Assembly (NCBI GenBank): GCA_014871385.1
Contig: CM026422.1
Location: 11,098,718-11,162,717, forward strand
Length of the DNA stretch: 64,000 nucleotides
From: Ceratodon purpureus
Lineage: Eukaryota > Streptophyta > Bryopsida > Pseudoditrichales > Ditrichaceae
Direction: 5' to 3'
Positions 24,101 through 34,900 of this stretch are shown here, one piece after another. A model generated the notes under the pieces. The model was not told the origin of the DNA and did no database searches. It saw only the letters and a program-made list of their open reading frames with translations. Position 1 is the stretch's first letter. Every line of letters begins with the position of its first letter. The translations under genes and the position numbers were made by a program.

Positions 24101-24492
24101 ATGAACAGCTCCGATAGCATTCTTAGCGGTGACGGTTTGTGTAGCTTTTGTGAACACGTTGCGTGATTGCCAAGCAACCGAGCCAAGAATATAAGTAATG
24201 GCTTGTTTGGCACGCTGAATGTTCGAGAATGTGTGACGGTGTCTTGCGGTGTCTGCTTCGGGTTTGCTGTCTGGAAGGCTATATAACTTATTAAGCGTGG
24301 GTGTTGGGGATCATTTCAGGTTTATAAGGATTGTTGAGTTGAGAGCACATGATTCTCAAGTAGTTTGAAGGAAGAAGGAGGCGAGAATTCTGCCTTAAGC
24401 GGTGACATCGGTTTTGAAGTGCACAAGGATTTGGAGCTGAGGTTCCAGGTTACATTCTACAAGTTAACTCTACTTAACTGTTGTTCGCAAAA
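21191..24492. other. GC-balanced region upstream of the GARP gene, no gene seen
   Basis: Composition changes sharply from AT-rich to about half GC. Overlapping frames at 21689-22356 and 22740-22937 lack domains and are most simply chance frames. The last few hundred bases probably hold the promoter and 5' leader of the GARP gene. Confidence 0.45.
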
Positions 24493-25763
24493 ATGGCTCT
24501 AGGAGCCAAGTCTACTCATGTTAGAAGTGAAGTTGGAAATGAGATGAGCCGTGGTACTTCGACGCTGCCTTACCCTACAAAGAAGAGAGGCGTAATTCCC
24601 ATGACCGCAGAGGATTCTGTGGCGGAGTTCAAGCGAGATAGGAGTAACGTTCGCCTATATGTGCGCACAAGCACACAGAAATTGAAATGGACTCGCGAAC
24701 TCCACCAAAGTTTTATGCGCGCCGTCAATAGGCTTGGCGGCAAAGACAGTAAGTTCTGCAGCACTCATGCTTGTCTCAGTTTCTTCGGTCGTTAAGACTC
24801 TCTTGTTAATTGATAGGTGTGTGAAGTTGCTATGGTTGCGGTGAGTAAATAGGGCATGCTGCTGTGTAATGGCCAGGGTTTTTAGAGCACGCCAATTGTC
24901 CTTTCATGCACTAAGAAGATTGTCGCATCCAGCGATGGCTAATTCTTCGATGTCTTTGATGCTTGTTTTTTGCAGAAGCTACACCGAAGAGGATATTGCA
25001 GCACATGGATAAGGATGGGATCACAATAGCTCACATTAAGAGCCATCTTCAGGTTTGAGCCCTAGCTTTTTGGAACCCTAACCTTGGAAATAGAGTGCAT
25101 TCTTATTTTAAGCCGCATTTAGATGCTTGGTTACTGATTCATCTGTGCATCTGAATATTTTAATTTACCACTTAAGTGAAGTTTAGTCATTCAATCAGTC
25201 ATTAAAACTTGTGTTTGTCCTTGCAGATGTACCGCACCGGAAAAATCAACGCAGAAGGACTGCCAAGTTCTGCAACATGTTCATTGGATGATCATGATCC
25301 GGAGCAGCTCAAATCCAATTCCAAGGAATTCTCTAGCCCGCACTTGCAAATACCTTTGAAAGAAGCACGGGAAGTGCACATGGCGTTACAATTTCTGAAG
25401 GAAGGAAGAATTTCTGGAGCTGCTGGAACAGAGACGCTGCTGAAGGGCCTCGCTGATATCCAAGCTTTCAAGCGTATTAAGACATCTGACGAGAGAATGA
25501 AACAGGAAGATGTGAAGACTCACGAATTTGGCCTTGTGCCAAACGCCGAACCCAGACCTACCTCTTGGTCATTCTTTGACGAATTTAGAGGCATAGGCAA
25601 CGCTGTGGACGTAACTGATTCTTTGAGCGGAAGAAAACGAAAAGCTGAGGAAGACATCGAGCTGGATCTTACAATGGCCACCAGATCAGCCAGCCCAAGA
25701 ATCCAATTTCCATGCCCCTCAACCCCAGAGGAAGCTACACTAAGTCTCGGATTATCTTCATGA
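24493..25763 (+). CDS. GARP (G2-like, MYB-SHAQKYF type) transcription factor
   Basis: Three coding exons (24493-24748, 24976-25052, 25227-25763), all with GT-AG introns, encode 289 residues. The single GARP DNA-binding domain spans residues about 62-117 and is split by both introns. It begins KLKWTRELHQSFMRAVNRLGG, continues DKATPKRILQ and ends AHIKSHLQMYRTGK. The preceding RLYVR phrase and AH-KSHLQMYR ending place it with the plant clade resembling Arabidopsis AT2G40260-type proteins and, more distantly, KANADI. The C-terminus carries two EAR-like motifs, ELDLTM and LSLGL four residues before the end of the frame, so repression is likely. The rest is probably disordered. The start is the first ATG in frame; an in-frame TTG lies four codons upstream. 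Confidence 0.9.
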
Positions 25764-28115
25764 ACATCTGAAACGCACTCTTTAAGTGTATAGATGTGTA
25801 ATTAAATATGGAGGTGTAAATTTCAGTTCACCCTCTGGACGCTTCAATTTTCAGAAGAAGCTTGGAGCTGTGCAGCTGTGCAGCTGTGCAGCAATGGAGC
25901 TTGAGCAGATTTTGTGCTCAAGATATTTTGAAGATCACAGACGACCGGAGGATGGAGTTTTGGCGGAGACTCTCGACACTTTGTCAAAGAGTTTTCAAAT
26001 CGAACTGTACAGCAAACACACAGTTGCGGTGGTTCCAATGGTACAAACATCTACGGTGAAATTCGGATAATATCTGTTTAGATCAAAGAGTAGATAGGCT
26101 AGTTGACGTTTGGACATTTGCACTGCCCGATTATTTTTTCTTACATAGGAAATCAGTGTACAGTACAGTGTTCATTAATGAACAAAATGAGTAACATACA
26201 CTCGTTCAATACCAGTCTGTCTAACTGGGCAACAAGTTTGTGATTTCTAGCCAGTCTGCTTCATCAAGTTCACATTAGAAAGACTAGGATGTATAGAATT
26301 ACTGCATCTTCAGAAATCTGTGTGCGAGAATTCGCCCTTAGCATCTCTAGCAAACACATTAGAAAAGTGAATTAAGTACATATCTATTAACAGTTTGGAA
26401 TAGTTCAAGAATGTGAAGTCAAGCATTAGGAAACTCAAACAAAGAGCAAGAGCAGTAGCTGGATAAGTTTGTTTCAACCATTTTAATTGAGCTCTACACA
26501 GGCATGTCGACCAGTGGCAACTCATTCCATTCACAACATAGATAATTAAAGACAACAATGATTTTGGATGCTTTGTACCACTTCACATATTGAATGTCCG
26601 TTGTACAATACATGTCTCGGTACACGTATTAAAACAGACCTTGAAAATCAAACATGGAAGACCCAAATGAACCGTTCAATTTCAAACATTGCATAGAAGT
26701 GATTGTGGAATATGTACAGATGTGGGGTCCATGGAACTGTGACTACAATAGAAACTTGTTGGATGACCACCGCAGTCAGGTATCACTTTTGCAAAAAATT
26801 CCACCATTTGTCCTTCAGGTCAACTTCAACATGACTGAAATCAAAGGCACCTTGTCCATACTGCAAGAATTTTTTTCCAACGAACCTATCATCCGATAAT
26901 TGAAACGGTCTCGAGTCCCAAATGCCTGTTAGAAGCCCAACTGTTGCCTCTCATTGCAATTCAAACTACAGAGAAAAGGAGCCAGGTGCATAAAGCTCTG
27001 TAGACTACAAGACAACGCAAATAGAGACAGCCCTGCTAATCCTAAAACTTGTACTGAACAGTTTCGAAGTGTTCACACATCCACCAAAGATTATAGAAAT
27101 CATTGAAGTTCCGAAGTGATTGGATTTATTGTCCATTCAATTTAGCAGGCACAAAATCCTTCTACATGTCTATACTAACCACCGGCAAAAGACTCAAGAG
27201 GCTGTTCGCCCTTGTTTCCAAAAACACGAACTCCATCTTTGTCGAATTGCTGCAAGAGTCAGTTGTTACTGAGCCTAATCTAGTAAATACCCTTATAAAG
27301 AGGAACAGATCGGCGTCAAATTTGGTTCAAAACAACCATCTCCTCCAGGTCCTGTGAAGCATCTCTTCCCAGCAAAGGCCGATGCTGTGGCTCCTCCATG
27401 TTTGTAATCTGAGTGCAATCATCTCTGCATTCACAACAAGTTGCAACGACAATTTGAGACTTCACATCCCCAGTCCACAAACTGACTGAGCCGAAAAATT
27501 ATTGCCCTGGAGTAATTAATTGTTAGATATAAATGATCTCGTCACGTCATGTAGAGACAACATCATTAGCAAGATTTCCACTAAAAATTTGAAGACACAA
27601 AAAAGAACACTCGAACGCTCATTGACAGGCAACAAGCTCATGCGTCACTTCACCTGCAGTGGACATCGAATCAGTGCAATTAACTCTGATAAGTAAAGAG
27701 TGATCATGACATGAAAGTGGATTCTCACGCATTAATTTGTCCTGATATTGCACTAAAATTCTGAGCACAATTTGTGGTGTCCAGATTCAATTCCAAGAGC
27801 ATTGGCCATTGAGAAACCATACTCCATTAAATCGGAAGTCCGAGGCCCAAGACCGTGCACAGACAAGGTGACTTGGGTGTTACTATATCTGGAGGTCAAA
27901 AGAAGCTTGACTACTCCTGTGATTGGAAAAGAGCCCTCACAGGATTAGGGTTACAAATGAGCACATGTCCACTCCTGCTTCACATTCCCATACCCCGGTT
28001 TAAGCTCCGAAAGCTCAACCGACTTGTTCAGAATATATTTCCTCGGGAAACAGAGCCAAGCACAAAAATGACATTGTTAATGCCACATTTGTCAAAACAT
28101 TTCCAATGCTTTGGT
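25764..28115. other. Downstream and intergenic region
   Basis: Positions 25764 to about 26070 probably include the GARP 3' untranslated region. A triplicated GCTGTGCA lies at 25865-25890. The rest holds short frames with no recognisable domain. Confidence 0.45.
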
Positions 28116-28119
28116 TTAA

Positions 28120-28502
28120 CCCCTAAGGCTGGAATATGGCCTCGGCTGGGATTGTAATATGAATTGAGGCACCTTGGAATGCATATTACTTGAAACAACC
28201 AAAAAGCAAAAGATTGGCCCAAAGATGAGGAAAATTGTGAAACCTTTAAAAAAAAAAATTGGAATCACTATGTGAATTCTATGGAGTTTTTTGTGCCCAT
28301 TTATACGTATTTGTAGCATATACGGGCGATGGTAGAGTTGCTCTAAATTACTCCAAAAATTTTGGAAAAAATATATACCATTTATAGTACTGACATTGTC
28401 TTCCACAAAAAAATTCAACATCACCACATCATTTTCTAGTCTTCAATGCATAAATACATCTGTAACCACTGAACACATTCCATATGCATATCCTTTTAGG
28501 GG
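28120..28502. mobile_element. TTAA-flanked MITE, 383 bp
   Basis: TTAA at 28116-28119 is followed by CCCCTAAGG, and the right end CTTTTAGGGG is followed by TTAA at 28503-28506. The ends are short inverted repeats. There is no coding capacity. It shares its right-hand TTAA with the next element. Confidence 0.7.
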
Positions 28503-28506
28503 TTAA

Positions 28507-28765
28507 CCCCTAACGTCGAAATCAACCCGATCACTATTCATCTGCTTGAAACGATCTTTTCTGAAATCGTTGCACTATTTTTTTTTAAACTTGATTTTGA
28601 AAAATTCAACCGTAGGATCTTGTTTAGAGCCATCCAATTACTCTACCTACCAAGTTTTATCAATTTTGACCTTACGGATCTTGAGATATATTCAGTCAGA
28701 GTTCCAAGTTTTATAAAAACTTTCAGGCAAGTGAATAGTGATCGGGTCGATTTCGACTTTAGTGA
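28507..28765. mobile_element. TTAA-flanked MITE with about 45-bp inverted ends
   Basis: The left end (CCCCTAACGTCGAAATCAAC, then CCGATCACTATTCA) is mirrored at the right end (GTGAATAGTGATCGGGTC, then GATTTCGACTTTAGTGA) before TTAA at 28766-28769. It is 259 bp and contains the CCGTAGGATCTTG motif also present in the larger family members. It is inserted head-to-tail with the preceding element. Confidence 0.75.
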
Positions 28766-28769
28766 TTAA

Positions 28770-29944
28770 TGGAATCTCGATAGGTGATAATCTCTTCTTT
28801 TTTTGTTGCATTTTGGTTGAGACTCCATGGTAACAATTATAGTGAATTAAGACTGAGTCCATCAAATGTGCTTCAAAGAAGCAATTATGTAATTTACTTT
28901 GTATGATATTGAATTGAGTACCATAGTACCTAACAGGTGTGCCCAAAATTAATCCTAAAAACGAAAACTTGTAGAAATTAGAAAATCATGACTTTCAAAA
29001 AAAATATTAGAATAAATTAGTTTTTATAATATTTTGTTATTTCTAAGCCATTTGAGGTCATTTTTACTAATTTTTTGCTCGCCAACAGGGGAACCTGCTA
29101 TGGTGTTACGGTATTTAGACAATTGTACATGGAAATTTTTGGATTAAAAACCTTGGAGGATGGATTTGATGCACCAAGAAAACTTAGGGATGCATGCATT
29201 GAATTTGACAACTCAAGATTTAGTTGTACAAAAAATTTGTTAAATTTTTTTAAAAAAAATTATTGTGATAGAAATTAAAACTTGTTACATGAGCATCAAC
29301 TGGCAAGGCTCTAAAGTTGTAAACATTTCAAGTTGTAATGATCCAGGTTCAATATTTGAAAAAGAAGGCACAAGACACACTAGGATAATATAATAGGAGT
29401 AATACTTACAAGGTACTACTGCAACATACACATATTAGATACACATATTAGTTTGCTTGAGAACAAGGGCAAATCGATTTTTTATATTGCATAATAATTA
29501 TATAAATCTTCACATCAAGGTTCATGAAATTTCAGGAGTTTGAAAAAATTTATTACTACGAAGCCAAACTGAGAACTTTGATATTCAATCATTTAATTCA
29601 GTAAAGGAAATCCTACAATGATGGATAAAAGAACTTACAATAATGTCTATGACATTTTATATTATTAAAAAAATCTTATAATCCTACCATGATGAATAAA
29701 AAATCCTACAATAATGCCGATAAGATTTTACATTGTTGGAAAAAATCTTATATTGATGAAAGGAAGTTTCTGTACTAGCGTGTATAAAATCTTATATTAT
29801 TAAGAGAAATCATATATTTCATTTAGTAAAAAATTAAATATGAAGACATCCAGAAATTTTGAATATATCTTCTCAAATAGGTCTAGGAATGTGTTGTGCA
29901 TGTCTTGGGCTAGTATAAATGAGTGAGGTTTCATAGGTGACATT
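28770..29944. other. AT-rich intergenic sequence with a diverged repeat
   Basis: Positions 29608-29805 hold about three diverged copies of a 65-bp unit containing CCTACAATGATG and AATCTTATA. No gene seen. Confidence 0.45.
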
Positions 29945-30110
29945 TTTTTTCTATAAATTTTGAAACCCAAAATTCAAAAATTCTTCTAAATTAGGTTATT
30001 GGCCCAAACGGGTTGATTTGGCCTTTAAGGATTAATGGCTATTAGGAAATGGGAGGTCGTGAAAATTTTGGAGAAAAATATTTTGAATAAAGTATATATT
30101 TTAAGTTTAA

Positions 30111-30991
30111 CCCCTAAAGTTCTGAGGGTATTTTTCATCAAAACTGCCTCAAAACAGCCCCTCTTCAAAGCAAGGTGGATTTTGCAAACTTGGGGTCTTA
30201 ATTAGTACATTTAACCGTAAGATCTTGTAGCTAACTTCTATGTCTACATGTCTACCAAATCTTACACACTCATTCCTCACCAATTGCAAGATCATAACGT
30301 TCAAAGTTGAAAAACAAGTTTTTTTTCCCTGCGCAAAAAGGGAACAACAGAGTTTTGAAGACCCAAAAAACCATTTTTTTGCATTATGGATTTTGGGGGT
30401 TTTGATGCACGTCAAAGAAGACTGAGTTAGCTAATTTTAGTAAAAAAATTATATTCAAAAAATTTGTACAAGGTTGCCAAAAAAATCATTTTCCGCTAGG
30501 GGGTATACTGAAATTCACAAACAAAGGCTGATTTTTGACAATAAAAATAGCATATGAAAAAAAATTGGATTGAAAATCCGAACGGTGGGAACATGCTCTA
30601 CTGCCTTCTCTATACATAGAATTTTTTATTTTTCAAAAATATCAAAATCTCAATTTTTGGTGGAATTTCAAAGTTTCATCTTTGGGCAGATTTTTGCAGA
30701 TTTTTGCAATTTTGGGCAGTTTTGGGCAGTTTTGGGCAGTTTTGGGCAGAATTTGCTGCATTCAGAGTGGCTTAGAAAATTTCAGTAGCTGCCCAGCGAG
30801 CAGCGTTTGACACTTAAACCTTCATAACTTTTGATCCTGATGTCAAAATTGAAAAATAAAAACACCGACACTAAGATCTCCAAACGGCCCACCTTCAATA
30901 AAAGTTTCAAAAAATCCCGATGTAAATTGCATTCATAGGTACATGCCCAAATTCCAAAAAAGCCCAAATGTGGATGATTGTCCTTTAGGGG
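30111..30991. mobile_element. piggyBac-type TTAA element, non-autonomous (881 bp)
   Basis: The element body starts CCCCTAAAG and ends CTTTAGGGG, giving perfect 9-bp inverted ends. It is bounded by TTAA on both sides (30107-30110 and 30992-30995). The paralogous sequence at 19630-19633 has a single TTAA, so both the boundaries and the 4-bp duplication are visible directly. TTAA duplication with ends beginning CCC is the hallmark of the piggyBac superfamily. No transposase frame is present. Inside lie a 10-bp minisatellite (30708-30750) and a Cys/His-free AT-rich body. Confidence 0.8.
30708..30750. repeat. TTTTGGGCAG short tandem repeat
   Basis: Four uninterrupted 10-bp units lie inside the 881-bp element, preceded by two related ATTTTTGCAG-type units. 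Confidence 0.9.
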
Positions 30992-31084
30992 TTAAGATCA
31001 TTGGAGGTTATATGATATTGGCCCAAATAAATAATAGTGCAAAATGATTTTTAAATGTGGACCAAAAGTTACATAAATTTTATG

Positions 31085-31770
31085 CAACAAAAATGGATTC
31101 CTTCTTGTGAAACATCATAATATGGGCTAAATGTAGGATGAAGATAGATATTTTCTTATCAAGCATCGAACTTGTTGGATGTAGGATGAAGATGGATTCT
31201 TTTTGGTCAAGCGTCAACCTGACTGAATGTAAGGCAAAGATGAATTCTTTCTTGTCAAATATCAAACTAGCTGGATGAAAAACAAAGATGGGTTCTTCTC
31301 TGTGAAACATCAAGCTGGTCGGATATACAATAGAGATGGATTCTTTCTTGTCAAACATCAAACTTGGGTGGATAAAGGACATAGATGGATTATATCCTGT
31401 CAAACATCAAAGTAGGTGGATATATATCAAGCATCAGACTGGCAGGATGTAGGACGGTGGATTCTTTCATATCAAACATCAAACTGGGTGGATATACGGT
31501 AAAAATGGATTATATCCTGTCAAACATCAAAGCACATGGATATGCGATAGAGATGGATTATATCCTGTCAAACATCAAAGCATATGGATATGCGATAGAG
31601 ATGGATTATATCCTGTCAAACATCAAAGCACATGGATATGCTATAGAGATGGATTCTTCCCTGACAATCATTAAACTGTTGGATGTGGGACAAGTTACAA
31701 ATACAGATTTTTTCTTGTCAAACATCATACTGACTGGTTGAATGTGGGACAAAGATAGATTCCTTCTAGA
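31085..31770. repeat. 48-bp minisatellite, copy B
   Basis: About 14 copies. The units near 31500-31650 are nearly identical three times in a row, so the array has expanded locally after the two loci separated. Confidence 0.9.
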
Positions 31771-31984
31771 ATTTACACTGTAGAATTCAAGAAGCAATAT
31801 AGTTTCATATACTATAAAATAGATGATGCATGATAAAAAAAACTTACATATTTTACAAGTCAGTGACTTAGATTACATAAGACAAATAGCAAAGTAATCT
31901 TAGCATTTACAATTGTAGTATCAAATATAAAGTATACTAATGTTTATACATCTATATACATATGTATTTACTTCTAATGTCTTG

Positions 31985-34900
31985 ATTTATATAATATTAT
32001 TATACATTTATACCATTTATGGTTTTCAAATATGCTCACTATAACAAAATCAATCAAAGTTTTGAATTTGATGGATATATAAGTTTTTGATTGGTAAAAA
32101 ATCATACAAAGAGAAAAACTTATAGAAGCCTCGATTTAAAAAAAAAATAATGAATGAAACACAAACTCTTTTGTTTCAAGGCTTCTCGCTAAATGCCTTT
32201 TTATTGATACAATATTTATAGCATCTTTAAATTGGTTTGCAATGTTTTATTTTTTATTTTGGGAAATAAACGCGCACAATAAACAAGAAGGCAATAGGAG
32301 TTGTACATGACGGTTGATAATTACAAAAAGATATTATGAGAGAATTCTATGGAAACGGGATTTGCTTTGCAATCTCAGATGTTTGATTGGATTGTTGTGA
32401 TAAATGCATAATATACATTTTATGTTTTTTTCTAAATAGATGTACAATGAAAAATATCAATGACAAATACAATTGTATAAAGAAAGTCTTCACACCCTAG
32501 TGACAAATAGAAGAAAATAATATATTTCTTTTAATTTAATGTTCTTTGTTGGTGTTGATATAGAAAATAATAAATAGTTACAATGTTGCCACTGCAATTT
32601 AGGAATCACTAATTGTCCCTAATTGTGACTGAATTAGTGACATGCTCCATTAGAACAATATATTTTTCTGTGATTTTGTATAATTTATTATTGCAATGTG
32701 TTGAAGTATGGTAATATGCTCCAAGCAATTAACATAGTTCAAGGAAGCGTAAATACTCAATAACTATCCTACTTGATAGATTGATTCTTACGAAATTATA
32801 AAGTAGAATTTGACTCCACCTAGCCCAAAGTGGCTTTTAAGAGATGCAATGTCAATGATAATCAATCCGATAATTGACTCTTTCATGGTATATATAAAAC
32901 AATATGTGTGTAAATGTAGATTTGAATGAGATTGTTGTTCTTTATGAAGAGCAACTAAGTACAAACATCTAAGCAACAAATTATTTAAGGACATCCTTCC
33001 ACCAAACCATCCACATATGCACATAAACATACAAAATACATAATTATACAACATTTATAGAATGACCAGTAAATATGATTATAAATTCATCAAAAATTAA
33101 TTTAATTAAAAAATTCACTACATTATATGTTAGTTGTACAATATAATTTTTTTATAAAATATAAAAATATTTTTAAATAGTGTTTTATAGTCTCTTGTAA
33201 TAGTTGTATTCAATAAATATATCACTAAATTTATTAGCTGTTTTAACAAAATACGATAGTGATAGTAATATGTATATAGCACTTAAGGTGTACAGTGAAA
33301 GATTGTGTCACATGGATTAATTAATTAATTTTGTCCTACATGGACCCCTTCTAGCCACGTGGATCACCTGTGGAAGTGACACGTCGCACATACAAATTAA
33401 GGTAAAATGAAGGGAAAATTATAGATTTAGCATTTGGGGCCTTTCTTCCTCCGAATGAGAATGCACCAAATTTGCATCGTGACATTTTACAACCCTAATC
33501 GATTGTCTCACTAGCCACATTCATGCTGAAGTGGACAATTCTTCTTATGCACATCCACCCACATATACATGATCGTCAAATCTCCTTCATATTCAATGGA
33601 AGAAAGAACATAAATTGTAAAGTACAAGCTATGCATTGCTGTTGTAAATTACACAAGGGTAGAATACAATACATTAAACCCTCACAACCTCAACACATCC
33701 TCTCAATCTCTCGTTCTCTTGAACCCTCGCTCCAGCGCCCGATCGTGCTCTCCATCCTTGTCCTCCTCGTCGCTGGAGTCTCAAAAGACTTCCCCGTGCA
33801 GCTTTGAAAGACTCTCATCGATCGAACGCAGCCCAGTTGGGTCTTTCCAGCCTCTTCCCTCCGCGTTAGCACACCAAACCACCACAAGCTAACATTAAAA
33901 AGCACCCGCTTCTATTGCAGTTAGCACAAAACTCCTTAAACACACCCCGATCTAATACAACAACCGATCCAAAACACCTCACAATGCCAAGCCCACATCT
34001 TATAAACCCTCCAAACCCACCACAACCCCAAAAACTGAGTCCACCAACAAAACCAACACTCCACGATCCTCGTACGATTACTATCACAACAAGAAGTGGA
34101 AGATCAAAACCCAAACAGAAGCTCAAAAACCGCAAAATCTAGGATTAGCTTAAATAGATTTGACCAACTAAAACATAATGACCTAAACAAGTGTCTCACA
34201 AGAGTGCTCCCTTGCAGCAATGTGCTAAAACAAGATTAGAAATTGGTGAACATCGAACCGATGGGTGAACGCGCCAATCTCAGCAATCGTCGCACACAAT
34301 CGTCAAGAAACAATGTGTATTCAGCCCAGTCTCCACTCTTCATGAACACAGCTGCGCCAAAGACATGCCACGGTGGGCATCAAGACAAGTTTCATCTCCT
34401 ACTGTCGGACACTCGCCTTGAGCCATTTCGTTTCCGCCACAATGTATTTGAGATGCCCCGTCGACGGCTCTTGCTGCAAGCCTTTCCTCCAACCTCAAAT
34501 TCAGCACCGAAACTCCGCGACCAGAGAGCAAAACACAAAAGAAAACACAAATCACCCAGAACTTCCGAACCCCTACGTGATTAGAAGCTTCCAGAGCTTC
34601 TGAGCGCCTCGTCACCACCCCTCACCTCGTCAGCAGCCCACCTGGACCCCTCTGAACGCCCCTGCACCCCCATTAATTAATTAATGGGTCCACCAGACAA
34701 TTTGCAGCGGATAGTTTAACAAACTTTATGAATTCCTTCTCAATAATGGTTACGGCACTCAATACTTTCATGTCTATCCAGCCACTATTTATAATTATTA
34801 TAAGCATTTCCAATATCAAGGTAAGTCTTAACAAACAAATGTGCTTTTCTCCACACATTCCTTTCTCTACATCTTGCCTTCTGCACACCTTGCTTCAAAT

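Larger units (their letters stand above)
29945..31984. repeat. Repeat locus copy B, split by an 881-bp element
   Basis: Same order as 19445-20689: flank, TTAA site, minisatellite, then a right flank ending CTTCTAATGTCTTGA. It is longer because 30111-30991 is inserted. Homology ends abruptly at both edges. Confidence 0.9.

Noticed and set aside
26654..26899. 81-codon frame starting with ATG downstream of the GARP gene
   Set aside because: No recognisable domain and no homologous copy in the window. Kept as intergenic.
33866..34142. Opposite overlapping frames, one Gly/Phe/Val-rich, one Pro/Thr-rich
   Set aside because: They arise from a C/A-rich strand with few stops. Neither has a plausible start or partner exon.
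33313..34690. Two TTAATTAATTAAT palindromes
   Set aside because: Short AT palindromes without flanking structure; expected in AT-rich DNA.
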